64,000 bases of DNA from contig JAACJQ010000205.1 of assembly GCA_016879935.1 (NCBI GenBank), positions 24,919 through 88,918 of the forward strand. Direction: 5' to 3'. A program made the position numbers and the translations under genes. Below the pieces are notes generated by a model. The model was not told the origin of the DNA and did not search any database. It worked only from the letters and a program-made list of their open reading frames with translations. This DNA is from Archangiaceae bacterium. Its GTDB lineage: Bacteria > Myxococcota > Myxococcia > Myxococcales > Myxococcaceae. Shown in pieces: positions 41,344-50,412 of the stretch (the first letter of the stretch is position 1; every line of letters starts with the position of its first letter).

Positions 41344-42171
41344 ATGGAAGTTCGATTCTGGGGTGTTCGTGGCAGCGTGGCGTCTTCTGGTTCAAACGTC
41401 GCGCGCATCGGTGGCAACACGTCGTGCCTCGAAGTCGTGAGCCAGGGGCATCGACTGATCCTCGACGCGGGTACCGGCATTCGTGGGCTCGGAGAGACGC
41501 TGCTCGCGCAGCAACCCGTGAAGGCGACGATGCTCTTCTCGCACCTGCACTGGGACCATGTGCAGGGCTTCCCCTTCTTCACACCGGCGTATCTGCCGAA
41601 CTCCGAGTTCGTGATGTACGGGCCCGGCGCCGACGGTGAGCAGCAGCTGCGTTCGGTGCTCTCGAAGCAGATGGAGCCGCCGAACTTCCCCGTTCCCCTC
41701 TCGGCCATGCGCGCGAAGATGGACTTCCGCTCTGCCGTGAATGGCCAGGTGATCGAGACCGGCCCGTTCCGCGTGACGCCCGTCGAGCTGCCGCACCCGC
41801 AGGGCTGCATCGGGTACCACATCGAGGCCGAAGGAAAGCGCTTCGCCTACTGCACCGACGTCGAGCTCACCCTCGACGGCTTGAAGCGCGAGCTCGGCAC
41901 GGTGCTCGAAGGCGTCGACGCGCTGGTGCTCGACGCGCAGTACACGCCCGACGAGTACGACGGAAAGGTCGGGCCACCGAAGAAGGGCTGGGGCCACTCG
42001 ACGATGATCGAGGCCGCCCGCATCGCGAAGGCCACCGACGCGCACCGTTTGTTCCTCTTCCACCACGACCCCGCGCACACGGACGATCAGGTCGAGACGA
42101 TGGCGGAGCAGGCCCGGCAGATCTTCTCGCTCGCCGAGCCTGCACGTGAAGGCAAGCGCATCACCCTCTGA
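41344..42171 (+). CDS. MBL-fold metallo-hydrolase
   Basis: 275 residues. Metallo-beta-lactamase-fold hydrolase of the phosphodiesterase-like type. FWGVRGSVASSG opens the protein as in tRNase Z/cyclic-phosphodiesterase relatives. The metal motif is SHLHWDH, followed by later ligands in VELPHPQGCIGYH, YCTDVE and FHHDPAH. GGAG at 41332 serves as ribosome-binding site. The substrate cannot be told from sequence. The sigma-54 activator gene begins 16 nt after its stop, so both are probably one operon and the enzyme may belong to the same signal path. Confidence 0.88.
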   Translation: MEVRFWGVRGSVASSGSNVARIGGNTSCLEVVSQGHRLILDAGTGIRGLGETLLAQQPVKATMLFSHLHWDHVQGFPFFTPAYLPNSEFVMYGPGADGEQQLRSVLSKQMEPPNFPVPLSAMRAKMDFRSAVNGQVIETGPFRVTPVELPHPQGCIGYHIEAEGKRFAYCTDVELTLDGLKRELGTVLEGVDALVLDAQYTPDEYDGKVGPPKKGWGHSTMIEAARIAKATDAHRLFLFHHDPAHTDDQVETMAEQARQIFSLAEPAREGKRITL

Positions 42172-42187
42172 AGAAGGGAGCCCACGA

Positions 42188-43765
<1,578 letters not shown>

Positions 43766-43802
43766 CTGGAATCGCGCGGGCCGGTTCTGGCATCACAGCA
43801 CC

Positions 43803-44378
43803 ATGGAATCGCTCGTGGTCGTGCCGCCTCAGCGGGCTCCGTTGCTCCTGCGGCCGCTGCTGTGGATCGCCAGGCGCATCACGGGGAAAGATCCGCTCCC
43901 CGGCCGGCTGCTCGCGTGGTTTCCCAAAGGGGCCGTCGGGGTCGGAGTCTTCGAAGCCCTCGCGGCTGGAGCGCCCGGCGATCTCGACGCCCGCAGCCTC
44001 GCCACCGCACGCATCGTCTCGAGCGCCGTCGCCGGCTGTCCCTTCTGCCTCGACATGAACGCCGCGACCTGGAGACGCGCCGGCCTCGCCGATGAGGAGC
44101 TGAAAGCGCTCGTCGAGCTTCGACGAGCGGCATGGAGCACGCTCGGTGTTCGCCCTCACCTCGCGGCCCGCTACGCCGAGGCGTTGAGCATCACGCCAGT
44201 CGTCGTCTCAGCCGAGCTGGCCGAGAGCCTTCGCGCCGCCTTCAGTCCCAGAGAGCTCGTCGTGCTCGCCACCACCATCGCGCAGGTGAACTTCTGGTCG
44301 CGGTTCAACCAGGGGCTGGGCGTTCCTTCGGCGGGGTTCTTCGACGAGTCGGTGTGCCGGCTCCCATCGAGATCGTGA
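43803..44378 (+). CDS. AhpD-like/carboxymuconolactone decarboxylase family protein
   Basis: 191 residues, helical. The CxxC motif C79-P-F-C82 in AGCPFCLDMNAA matches AhpD-like proteins, where the pair is redox-active. The His usually found a few residues after CxxC is replaced here (DMNAA), so peroxidase-linked activity is uncertain. A second conserved helical region (FSPRELVVLATTIAQVNFWSRFNQGL) fits the family. It follows the activator gene by 37 nt. Confidence 0.75.
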   Translation: MESLVVVPPQRAPLLLRPLLWIARRITGKDPLPGRLLAWFPKGAVGVGVFEALAAGAPGDLDARSLATARIVSSAVAGCPFCLDMNAATWRRAGLADEELKALVELRRAAWSTLGVRPHLAARYAEALSITPVVVSAELAESLRAAFSPRELVVLATTIAQVNFWSRFNQGLGVPSAGFFDESVCRLPSRS

Positions 44379-44420
44379 CGGCTGGCAACTGCGCGAGGGG
44401 CGTGGTGCAGTCGAACTCGT

Positions 44421-44789
44421 ATGCGCACTCTCGCTCTCGTCGTCGTCTCGATCGCCGCGCCGGCCTTCGCGCAGATCACCATCGTGAACGACGCGCCTTC
44501 CCCCTCCGAGGTCGGCCGCTACCAGGTGCTCAAGGCGAGCGAGCTCACGCTCAAGCTCGACACGCAGACAGGCGTGACCTGGAGCCTCTGCCCGAGCCCC
44601 AAGAAGGCGGGCAAGTCGACCTGGTGCAAGTTCAACGCGAACCCGCTGCCAGCCGGGCCATCAGGCCGCTACCGCATCGCCGAAGCGTTCCAGATCATGC
44701 TGGTCGACTCCGTCAGCGGCCGCACCTGGAGCCGCTGCGAAGACCCGACGCCCGACAAGAAGCTCTCGTGGTGTCAGGTCGAAGACTGA
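44421..44789 (+). CDS. small secreted protein with duplicated W-S-x-C module
   Basis: 122 residues with a signal peptide (MRTLALVVVSIAAPAFA). The mature part has two similar halves: GVTWSLCPSPKKAGKSTWC and GRTWSRCEDPTPDKKLSWC. Each gives a Trp-Ser-x-Cys...Trp-Cys pattern preceded by R-Y-x-(V/I). Each Cys pair could form an intra-module disulfide. No family is recognised. Its end overlaps the convergent thioredoxin-like gene by 16 nt. Confidence 0.6.
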   Translation: MRTLALVVVSIAAPAFAQITIVNDAPSPSEVGRYQVLKASELTLKLDTQTGVTWSLCPSPKKAGKSTWCKFNANPLPAGPSGRYRIAEAFQIMLVDSVSGRTWSRCEDPTPDKKLSWCQVED

Positions 44790-45178
44790 AGCAGCCCGCG
44801 CAGCTGCGCCTCTGAGCGCGCGCCGACCTGAAGGGCCTTCACCACCCCGCCCTCCACCACCGCGACCGAGGGCGTGCCCATGACGTGAAAGGCCTGCGCG
44901 AGCGGCATCGCCTCCATCACGTTGACCTTCACGATCGAGTCGGAGCCGATGGCGTCGATGGCCTTCGACATGGGCCTGCAGACCGCGCAGGTGGGGCTCC
45001 AGAAGTAGACGAGCAGCCGTGACGCCTGCTTCTGGGTCTCGTTGAGAAAGGGCACCAGCTCGGGCACCAGCTCGGGCACCGGCTTGCCGACGGCCTTCCG
45101 TGACAGCACCACCGGAAGCACCTGCATCACGAGCATCACGCCCACGACGAACACCGCGACCCACATTCCGAAGCTCAT
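44774..45178 (-). CDS. membrane-anchored thioredoxin-family protein
   Basis: 134 residues. An N-terminal hydrophobic segment (MWVAVFVVGVMLVMQVLPVVL) anchors a thioredoxin-fold domain. Active-site Cys64-A-V-Cys67 lies in YFWSPTCAVCRPM, and the cis-Pro is in MGTPSVAVVEGG. The CAVC dipeptide differs from CGPC of thioredoxin, so its redox potential may differ. It is possibly a periplasm-facing thiol-disulfide protein; orientation cannot be proven. Confidence 0.8.
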   Translation of the reverse strand: MSFGMWVAVFVVGVMLVMQVLPVVLSRKAVGKPVPELVPELVPFLNETQKQASRLLVYFWSPTCAVCRPMSKAIDAIGSDSIVKVNVMEAMPLAQAFHVMGTPSVAVVEGGVVKALQVGARSEAQLRGLLQSST

Positions 45179-45214
45179 GCTTCAGGAGATGCGGGCCGGG
45201 CCTGGAAGGATTCG

Positions 45215-46138
45215 TCAGACCAGCCGAACGTAGTCGCGCTGCATCAGGCTCACGACCGCGGTGGAGACCACCAGATCGTCGACGGGCGAGTGATCGAGCG
45301 CGCCCTGCATCGTTCCCCAGTTGATGATCAGCTGGAGCACGTCGAGCTCTTCAGGCGTCAGATCACGCAGCGCCGGCGTCATCGGCACGGCCAGGGTCAG
45401 CGTCGCGTCGGGCGCGGGCAGATCGCCCTGAATGCGGCGCAGCTCGTCGAGCTGACGGAGCGCGTCCATCAGCAGGGCTTCGGTCGACGAGTCGAGCTCG
45501 ACCATGAACTCCTGCGGGTCGGGCGGGCGCAGCTCGAACTCGCCGCGCTCCCACGTCACGATGCGGTTGAAGCTCTTCTGCGGGCCCAGATCGTGGTTGT
45601 CGTCGATGACGGCGTAATAGACCTTGCCCTGGCGCAGGTAGACCTTGCCTTCACGGTCTCCGTTCACCACGAGCACGCCGTTCTTCTTCGACGTGTAGAA
45701 GAGCTGCAGCAGGTCGGGCAGCGGAACCTCTTCGAGCTTGCCCGTCATGGCCGTCTTCGTCTGCTTGGCCGACTGCTGGGCTGCCACCTGCTCGAGGTTC
45801 TGCTTCACCTGCGCGTCGGTCATCTCGGCGCTCTGGCCCGCTTTGACGAGCTTGAGAATCGAGGTGCCGATGAGAATGCGGTCGCCTTCCTTGATGCGCG
45901 ACGGCTTCAGAATCTTCTCGCCGTTGACGAAGGTGCCGTTCGTCGACCCGAGATCTTCGATGTTCAGCTTGCCGGCGGCCCAGGTGATCTTCGCGTGTTT
46001 GCGCGAGACCATGTCTTCGACGAGCACCATGTCGAGCTCGCTGGAGCGGCCGATGACACAGGGCTTCTCGGACTTGAGCGGAAACTCGCCGCCCTGGTAC
46101 TTGCCCGAGATGAACTTGAGTGCGTACTGATCACCCAC
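45215..46138 (-). CDS. FHA and DUF4388 domain protein
   Basis: 307 residues from a GTG start with AGGAG 8 nt upstream. An N-terminal FHA domain (about 20-95) has VIGRSSELDMVL, VSRKHAKI and STNGTFVNG, a complete phosphothreonine-binding set. A DUF4388 domain follows at about 130-240 (MTGKLEEVPLPDLLQLFYTSKKNGVL...KVYLRQGKVYYA). This domain is common in myxobacterial signalling and gliding proteins. A helical C-terminus completes the protein. It is likely to recruit phosphorylated partners. TPR and BamD genes lie upstream on the same strand. Confidence 0.88.
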   Translation of the reverse strand: MGDQYALKFISGKYQGGEFPLKSEKPCVIGRSSELDMVLVEDMVSRKHAKITWAAGKLNIEDLGSTNGTFVNGEKILKPSRIKEGDRILIGTSILKLVKAGQSAEMTDAQVKQNLEQVAAQQSAKQTKTAMTGKLEEVPLPDLLQLFYTSKKNGVLVVNGDREGKVYLRQGKVYYAVIDDNHDLGPQKSFNRIVTWERGEFELRPPDPQEFMVELDSSTEALLMDALRQLDELRRIQGDLPAPDATLTLAVPMTPALRDLTPEELDVLQLIINWGTMQGALDHSPVDDLVVSTAVVSLMQRDYVRLV

Positions 46139-46174
46139 GATGGGAACTCCTGCTGACAGGGGCCACGAAGAGCA

Positions 46175-46909
46175 TCACTCAACCGACCCGTCATTCACAG
46201 TGTCTTTACCGATGTCGCGGACGAGGCCGAGGTACATCTCGGCGCTCTTGTTGCCAGGGCTCCGCGCGAGCACGTCTTCCCACACCTTGACTGCTTCAGC
46301 CCGACGGCCCGCCGAGTACAGCGCGATGCCGTAGTGCACCCGCCCCGGCAGGTAGTTCGGGTTGATGTTCAACAGCTCTTCGAACTCGGTGATGGCGCCC
46401 GCGACGTCACCGAGATCGCGCAGCGCATCGGCGAGCTTGAGCTTGATGTCGACGAACGTGGGCCCGAGCGACAACGCGCGGCGGTACTCCGAGACCGCCT
46501 CTTCGAGCATGCCGGCCGACGAGAAGACGTTGGCGATGTCGGCGTACATGTTGGCGATCTTGCCCTTCACGTACGGGTCCATCTTGTTGGGGCTGGAGCG
46601 CTGGCGGCTGATGGCGGCCTGGTAGACCTCCTTCGCCTCGCGGTACTTCCCCATGTCGTTGTAGATGACCGCGAGGTTCAGCGCGGCGTCGGTGTACGCG
46701 GGGTTGATGCGGAGCGCGGCTTCGAAGGCCCGCTGCGCCCGGGCGAACTGCCCCTGGTCGTGATAGATCACGCCGAGCATGTTGTAGACGTCGGCGAACG
46801 ACTGGTTCCGCTCCACGACCTGCGTCAGGTACTTCTCGGCCTGGGCATACTGCTTCTTCTCGAAGTAGCCGCGGCCCAACGTGAGCGTTTGTTTGAGCGC
46901 GTCGTCCAT
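46175..46909 (-). CDS. TPR-repeat protein
   Basis: 244 residues, with GAGGGG 5 nt before the ATG. At least five tetratricopeptide units, for example GYFEKKQYAQAEKYLTQVV, NMLGVIYHDQGQFARAQRAF, NLAVIYNDMGKYREAKEVY and GIALYSAGRRAEAVKVWEDV. No signal peptide, so it is a cytoplasmic adaptor. It lies 36 nt upstream of the FHA-DUF4388 gene on the same strand. The two probably work together, as TPR and FHA scaffolds often do. Confidence 0.85.
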   Translation of the reverse strand: MDDALKQTLTLGRGYFEKKQYAQAEKYLTQVVERNQSFADVYNMLGVIYHDQGQFARAQRAFEAALRINPAYTDAALNLAVIYNDMGKYREAKEVYQAAISRQRSSPNKMDPYVKGKIANMYADIANVFSSAGMLEEAVSEYRRALSLGPTFVDIKLKLADALRDLGDVAGAITEFEELLNINPNYLPGRVHYGIALYSAGRRAEAVKVWEDVLARSPGNKSAEMYLGLVRDIGKDTVNDGSVE

Positions 46910-46940
46910 CGGAACCCCTCAGGAAGCGTGGCTGCGTACC

Positions 46941-47609
46941 CTACAAGAGCCCACGCGGAAAGAGGAACTCGCCCCGGGCGTCCTCCACGAGTGACAGCCG
47001 GCGGGTGGCCTTCTCGTCGACGGGGCGCTCGGGCAGGCGCCCGACGAGGTGGTAGTCCTCGCTCACGTCGACGCCTTCCTTCTCGGAGCGGATGTACCAG
47101 GCCTCGACCTTGAACTGCCGCTGCTCGAGGCGGCGGTAGCGCTCGGCCTCCTGAACGTCGAGCCCGTCGGCCTGCGGAATGTCACCGGCCTGCAACGCGC
47201 GGCGGCGGCGCTCGAGCGCACGCAGAATCGCGTTGAGCCGCGGCGCCGGGCCGTCGATGGGCTTCCACACGTCGTCCTTCTTCACGAAGCGAATGCGCTC
47301 GAAGCCAAGCGAGCTGATCGCGACGTCGTCTTTGGTGCCGGTGAAGTCGAGCGTGCCGCTGACGGTCGCGCTCTGCAGGTCGGGAGCGACGATGACGGAC
47401 AGCCGCTGGTAGTTGACCCGCTGGCCCTTGAGCGTGCCCGAGGAGTCGAACGTCTCGCCCGGCTGCTCGAGGCGTTTGAGAATGGTGATGAGCTCGTTCT
47501 CGGGCCCGGCCGCGGCGCCCAGCATGCGTGAGCCGAAGACCGCGAACACCAGGCCGACGACGACGACCGCGAGCACGAAGCCGAGGAGCTTCTGCCCTTC
47601 GTCTTTCAC
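46941..47609 (-). CDS. membrane-anchored hypothetical protein next to bamD
   Basis: 222 residues. One N-terminal membrane segment (LLGFVLAVVVVGLVFAVFG) precedes a periplasmic-type domain with a beta sheet (ATVSGTLDFTGTKDDVAIS). Basic helices (NAILRALERRRRALQ) follow. No family is recognised. It overlaps bamD by 4 nt, so the two are translationally coupled and a role in envelope assembly is conceivable. Confidence 0.65.
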   Translation of the reverse strand: MKDEGQKLLGFVLAVVVVGLVFAVFGSRMLGAAAGPENELITILKRLEQPGETFDSSGTLKGQRVNYQRLSVIVAPDLQSATVSGTLDFTGTKDDVAISSLGFERIRFVKKDDVWKPIDGPAPRLNAILRALERRRRALQAGDIPQADGLDVQEAERYRRLEQRQFKVEAWYIRSEKEGVDVSEDYHLVGRLPERPVDEKATRRLSLVEDARGEFLFPRGLL

Positions 47610-48445
47610 GGGGTCGCGGGGGCCGGCTCAGGTGACGGAGCAGGAGCGGCAGGTGGAGGACCAAGCGCGGCGAGCAGTGACTTCGCCTTCGGGGCCTGAT
47701 CGTCGGCGGGGAACTGGGTGACGAAGAACGCCAGCGCATCACGCGCCTTGTCGGTCTGCTTGAGCGCCACGTGCGCGTCGTAGAGGCCGAAGGCGACGTC
47801 GGCGTCGAAGCCGATACCCGAGAAGTTCTTCTGCACGACCGAGAGGCGGTTCACCACGGCGGGCCACTTCTCACGCTTGCGATAGAACTCGGCGACGTAG
47901 AGCTCGTGGCGCGCGAGGCGGCGACGAACGTCTTGAATGATCTTCTTCGCGGGCTCCTGGAACTCCGACTTCGGGTACAGCCGCGTGAACTCGTTGAGCG
48001 CGATGAGGGCGCCCTTGAGCTCGACCTGGTCCTTCTCGATGGCGGGCGGCAGCAGGAAGAAGTCGGAGGGAATGTCGCGAAAGTGTGACTCGGCAGCGCG
48101 GAAGGCGGCGTAGTCGACCTTCGGGTGCGTCGGGTGCAGGCGCACGAAGTTCTGGTAGCGATCGCGCGCCTCGACGAACTTCTCCTGATCCCACGAGCAG
48201 TCGCCCAGGCGCAGCTCGGCCTCTTTCGACGCCTCGAGGAAGGGGAACTTGGTGCGCGTGAACTCGAAGTACTTCGCGGCCTCGAGGTAGTTGCGGCTCT
48301 CCATCGCGTCGTTGCCGCGCTTCAGGTTCTCGTCGGCTTCGGTCGAGTAGAGCGGGTCGTCGTTGCCGGCGAAGAAGTTGCTGACGCTGGCGCAGCCGGT
48401 GGCGGCGACGAGGAGGAGGACGGGCAGACGGCGCATCACGGGCAT
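47606..48445 (-). CDS. bamD: outer membrane assembly lipoprotein BamD
   Basis: 279 residues. Signal and lipobox are LLLVAATGCASV. TPR-like repeats follow from about 40 (GNDAMESRNYLEAAKYFEF), with FVEARDRYQNFVRLHPTHP and the family region ALNEFTRLYPKSEFQEPAKK and VAEFYRKREKWPAVVNRL. BamD is the essential partner of BamA in inserting outer-membrane beta-barrels. The Pro/Ala-rich tail (APAPSPEPAPATP) is an addition. Together with TPR and FHA genes downstream it heads a minus-strand operon. Confidence 0.88.
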   Translation of the reverse strand: MPVMRRLPVLLLVAATGCASVSNFFAGNDDPLYSTEADENLKRGNDAMESRNYLEAAKYFEFTRTKFPFLEASKEAELRLGDCSWDQEKFVEARDRYQNFVRLHPTHPKVDYAAFRAAESHFRDIPSDFFLLPPAIEKDQVELKGALIALNEFTRLYPKSEFQEPAKKIIQDVRRRLARHELYVAEFYRKREKWPAVVNRLSVVQKNFSGIGFDADVAFGLYDAHVALKQTDKARDALAFFVTQFPADDQAPKAKSLLAALGPPPAAPAPSPEPAPATP

Positions 48446-48649
48446 GGTGCCTAGCAGAACGTCGGCGCCCGTGCGGCATTACCCAGCCCGGAAAGAACGT
48501 CTCGGGGCGGGCACCAGAGAACCCGCCGTTCGGGCATACGGTGCTCTGAATCGGCCACGTCAACCCAGGAGTCACGGGCGGCGGAGAGCATCGGCGAGCT
48601 GAGCGGCTGGGCGACGATCGTCGAACGTGAGCAGGCCGCTCCGCGTGGC

Positions 48650-49429
48650 TCAGAGCGCTGCGCTGAGCTTCAGCAGCTGCTTCGTGTTGCGAGCGCAGGT
48701 GAGCGCGGCGGTCTCGGCGTCGACGCCCTTGAGCTCGCCGACCTTCTTCGCCGTCTCGGCGACGTAGCCGGGCTCGTTCTTCTTCCCGCGGAACGGAATG
48801 GGCGCGAGGAACGGGCTGTCGGTCTCGACCATCAAGCGCTCGAGCGGCGTGAACGCCACGGCGGCCTGGAGCGCTTCCGACTTCTTGTACGTCACCACGC
48901 CCGAGATGCTGATGAAGAAGCCGAGGTCGAGGTACTTGCGCGCGGCGTCGGTGTCACCCGTGAAGCAGTGAATCATGCCCTCGTGCATGCCCTCGGAGCG
49001 CAGCACCTCGACACAGTCATCGTGCGCATCACGCACGTGGATGATGACGGGCTTGCCGACCTGCTTCGCGAGCTGACACTGGCGGTGGAAGGTCTCGAGC
49101 TGCGCCTCCTTCGGGCTGTGGTTGTAGAAGTAGTCGAGGCCGGTCTCTCCGACGGCGGCGATCTCGGGCAGGCGCGCGAAACGCTCGAGCGCGACCCAGT
49201 CATCAGCCTGCGCAGCCGCCGCGTCGTGGGGGTGAATGCCCATCGTCGGGGTGAGGAAGTCGGGGTGCGCGCGGGCTGCGTCGAGCGCGGAGCCGAAGTC
49301 ACCCGGCCTCTGGAACTGGCCGACGACGACGGCGTGAACGACGCCCTGCGCCCGGGCGCGCGCGATGACCTCGGCCGTCGCGGGAAAGTCCTTCGGCTCG
49401 AGGTGACAGTGAGCGTCGATCAGCTTCAC
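48650..49429 (-). CDS. tatD: TatD family metal-dependent hydrolase
   Basis: 259 residues. Metal-binding H-x-H is in IDAHCHLEP, with further ligands in AVGETGLDY and IHVRDAHDD, and MIHCFTGD and VETDSPFLAP complete the TatD signature. These enzymes are 3'-5' DNases or D-aminoacyl-tRNA-deacylase-like hydrolases in the cytoplasm. The start overlaps the stop of the HEAT-repeat gene by 4 nt. The holA-metG-HEAT-tatD order places it in a compact housekeeping operon. Confidence 0.93.
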   Translation of the reverse strand: MKLIDAHCHLEPKDFPATAEVIARARAQGVVHAVVVGQFQRPGDFGSALDAARAHPDFLTPTMGIHPHDAAAAQADDWVALERFARLPEIAAVGETGLDYFYNHSPKEAQLETFHRQCQLAKQVGKPVIIHVRDAHDDCVEVLRSEGMHEGMIHCFTGDTDAARKYLDLGFFISISGVVTYKKSEALQAAVAFTPLERLMVETDSPFLAPIPFRGKKNEPGYVAETAKKVGELKGVDAETAALTCARNTKQLLKLSAAL

Positions 49430-50412
49430 GACGTGAACTCCTTGAGCATGGTGGCGAGCTCGGCCTTCGAGTCGTCGTCGGACAACACGAGCGACGTCAG
49501 CCGTTCACGAGCCTTCGCGACGTCGAGCCGCAGCATGCCTTCGGCGACGTCGAGCTTCACGTCGTCAGCGGTGAGCTGTTCGCCGAGCACCCTGGCGAGA
49601 TCGTCGAGCAGGTTCTGATCGCCGAGCCGACCGAGCCCGCGCGCCGCAGCGCCACGGCAGTCGTCGTCGGTCGTCTTGAGAATCGTCAGCAGCCGTTCCT
49701 TCGCGCCGGGAGCCTTCACTTCGCCGAGCAGCTCGATGGCCATCGCACGATCCATCGACCAACCCTTGCCAGCACGTTTGAAGAGGTGCTCGACGCCTTC
49801 GGAGTCTCCGAGCCGCGCGAGCGCACCGGCGAGCTGCGTCTTGTCGAAGGCCGGCAAGAACCAGCCGTGAAACGCCTTCTTCAAGCGAGGGAGCGCGTCT
49901 TTGTTGCCCAGCTGCGCCAGGGCCGCAGCCGCACGGAAGCGCAGGTCGGGATCTTCGAGCGCGGTCAGCAGCGTCTCGAGGCCTGCGGAGTGCTGCAGCG
50001 CCACCATGCCGCGCGCGGCTTCGAAGCGGACCGGAAAGATGTCGTCTTCGAGTGCGACGGCGAGGGCACCACGCGCGTCTGGGAGCGCCAGATCGGCGAG
50101 CCGCCCGACGGCTTCGACGCGAACCCGGTGAGCGCGATCAGCGATGTTGCGCACCAGCACGTCCTTCGCTTCGGCCGGTGGCAACACCTCGGCGGCGAGC
50201 GCGAGGCCGGCGCACCGAACCTCTTCCTGCTTGTCGTTCAGCAGGCGCACGACGTCGGCGGCGAAGTCGGACAGCGCGTCGTCAGGAGCATCGGCCGCGG
50301 CGTCACAGATCGCCTCGGCTGCCTCTGCGCGAATCACTGCCGACTTCTCGCGCTCGAGCGTGAGCAACGCGCGCTCACGCATCGACTGCCATGACCCGGC
50401 CGGTTGACTCAC
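49426..50412 (-). CDS. HEAT-repeat protein
   Basis: 328 residues from a GTG start overlapping the metG stop by 4 nt. About eight HEAT/PBS-lyase-like repeats, for example VRVEAVGRLADLALPDARGA and FRAAAALAQLGNKDALPRL, plus ARGLGRLGDQNLLDDL. It is probably a cytoplasmic protein-protein interaction scaffold. Being sandwiched between metG and tatD with 4-nt overlaps at both ends suggests co-translation, but no partner is evident. Confidence 0.82.
   Translation of the reverse strand: MSQPAGSWQSMRERALLTLEREKSAVIRAEAAEAICDAAADAPDDALSDFAADVVRLLNDKQEEVRCAGLALAAEVLPPAEAKDVLVRNIADRAHRVRVEAVGRLADLALPDARGALAVALEDDIFPVRFEAARGMVALQHSAGLETLLTALEDPDLRFRAAAALAQLGNKDALPRLKKAFHGWFLPAFDKTQLAGALARLGDSEGVEHLFKRAGKGWSMDRAMAIELLGEVKAPGAKERLLTILKTTDDDCRGAAARGLGRLGDQNLLDDLARVLGEQLTADDVKLDVAEGMLRLDVAKARERLTSLVLSDDDSKAELATMLKEFTS

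Noticed and set aside
48446..48649. Possible small RNA or terminator between bamD and tatD (GGCGGG...CCCGCC stem)
   Set aside because: Only a 6-bp stem with a loop of 10 and no U-rich tail; nothing else in the 204 nt.
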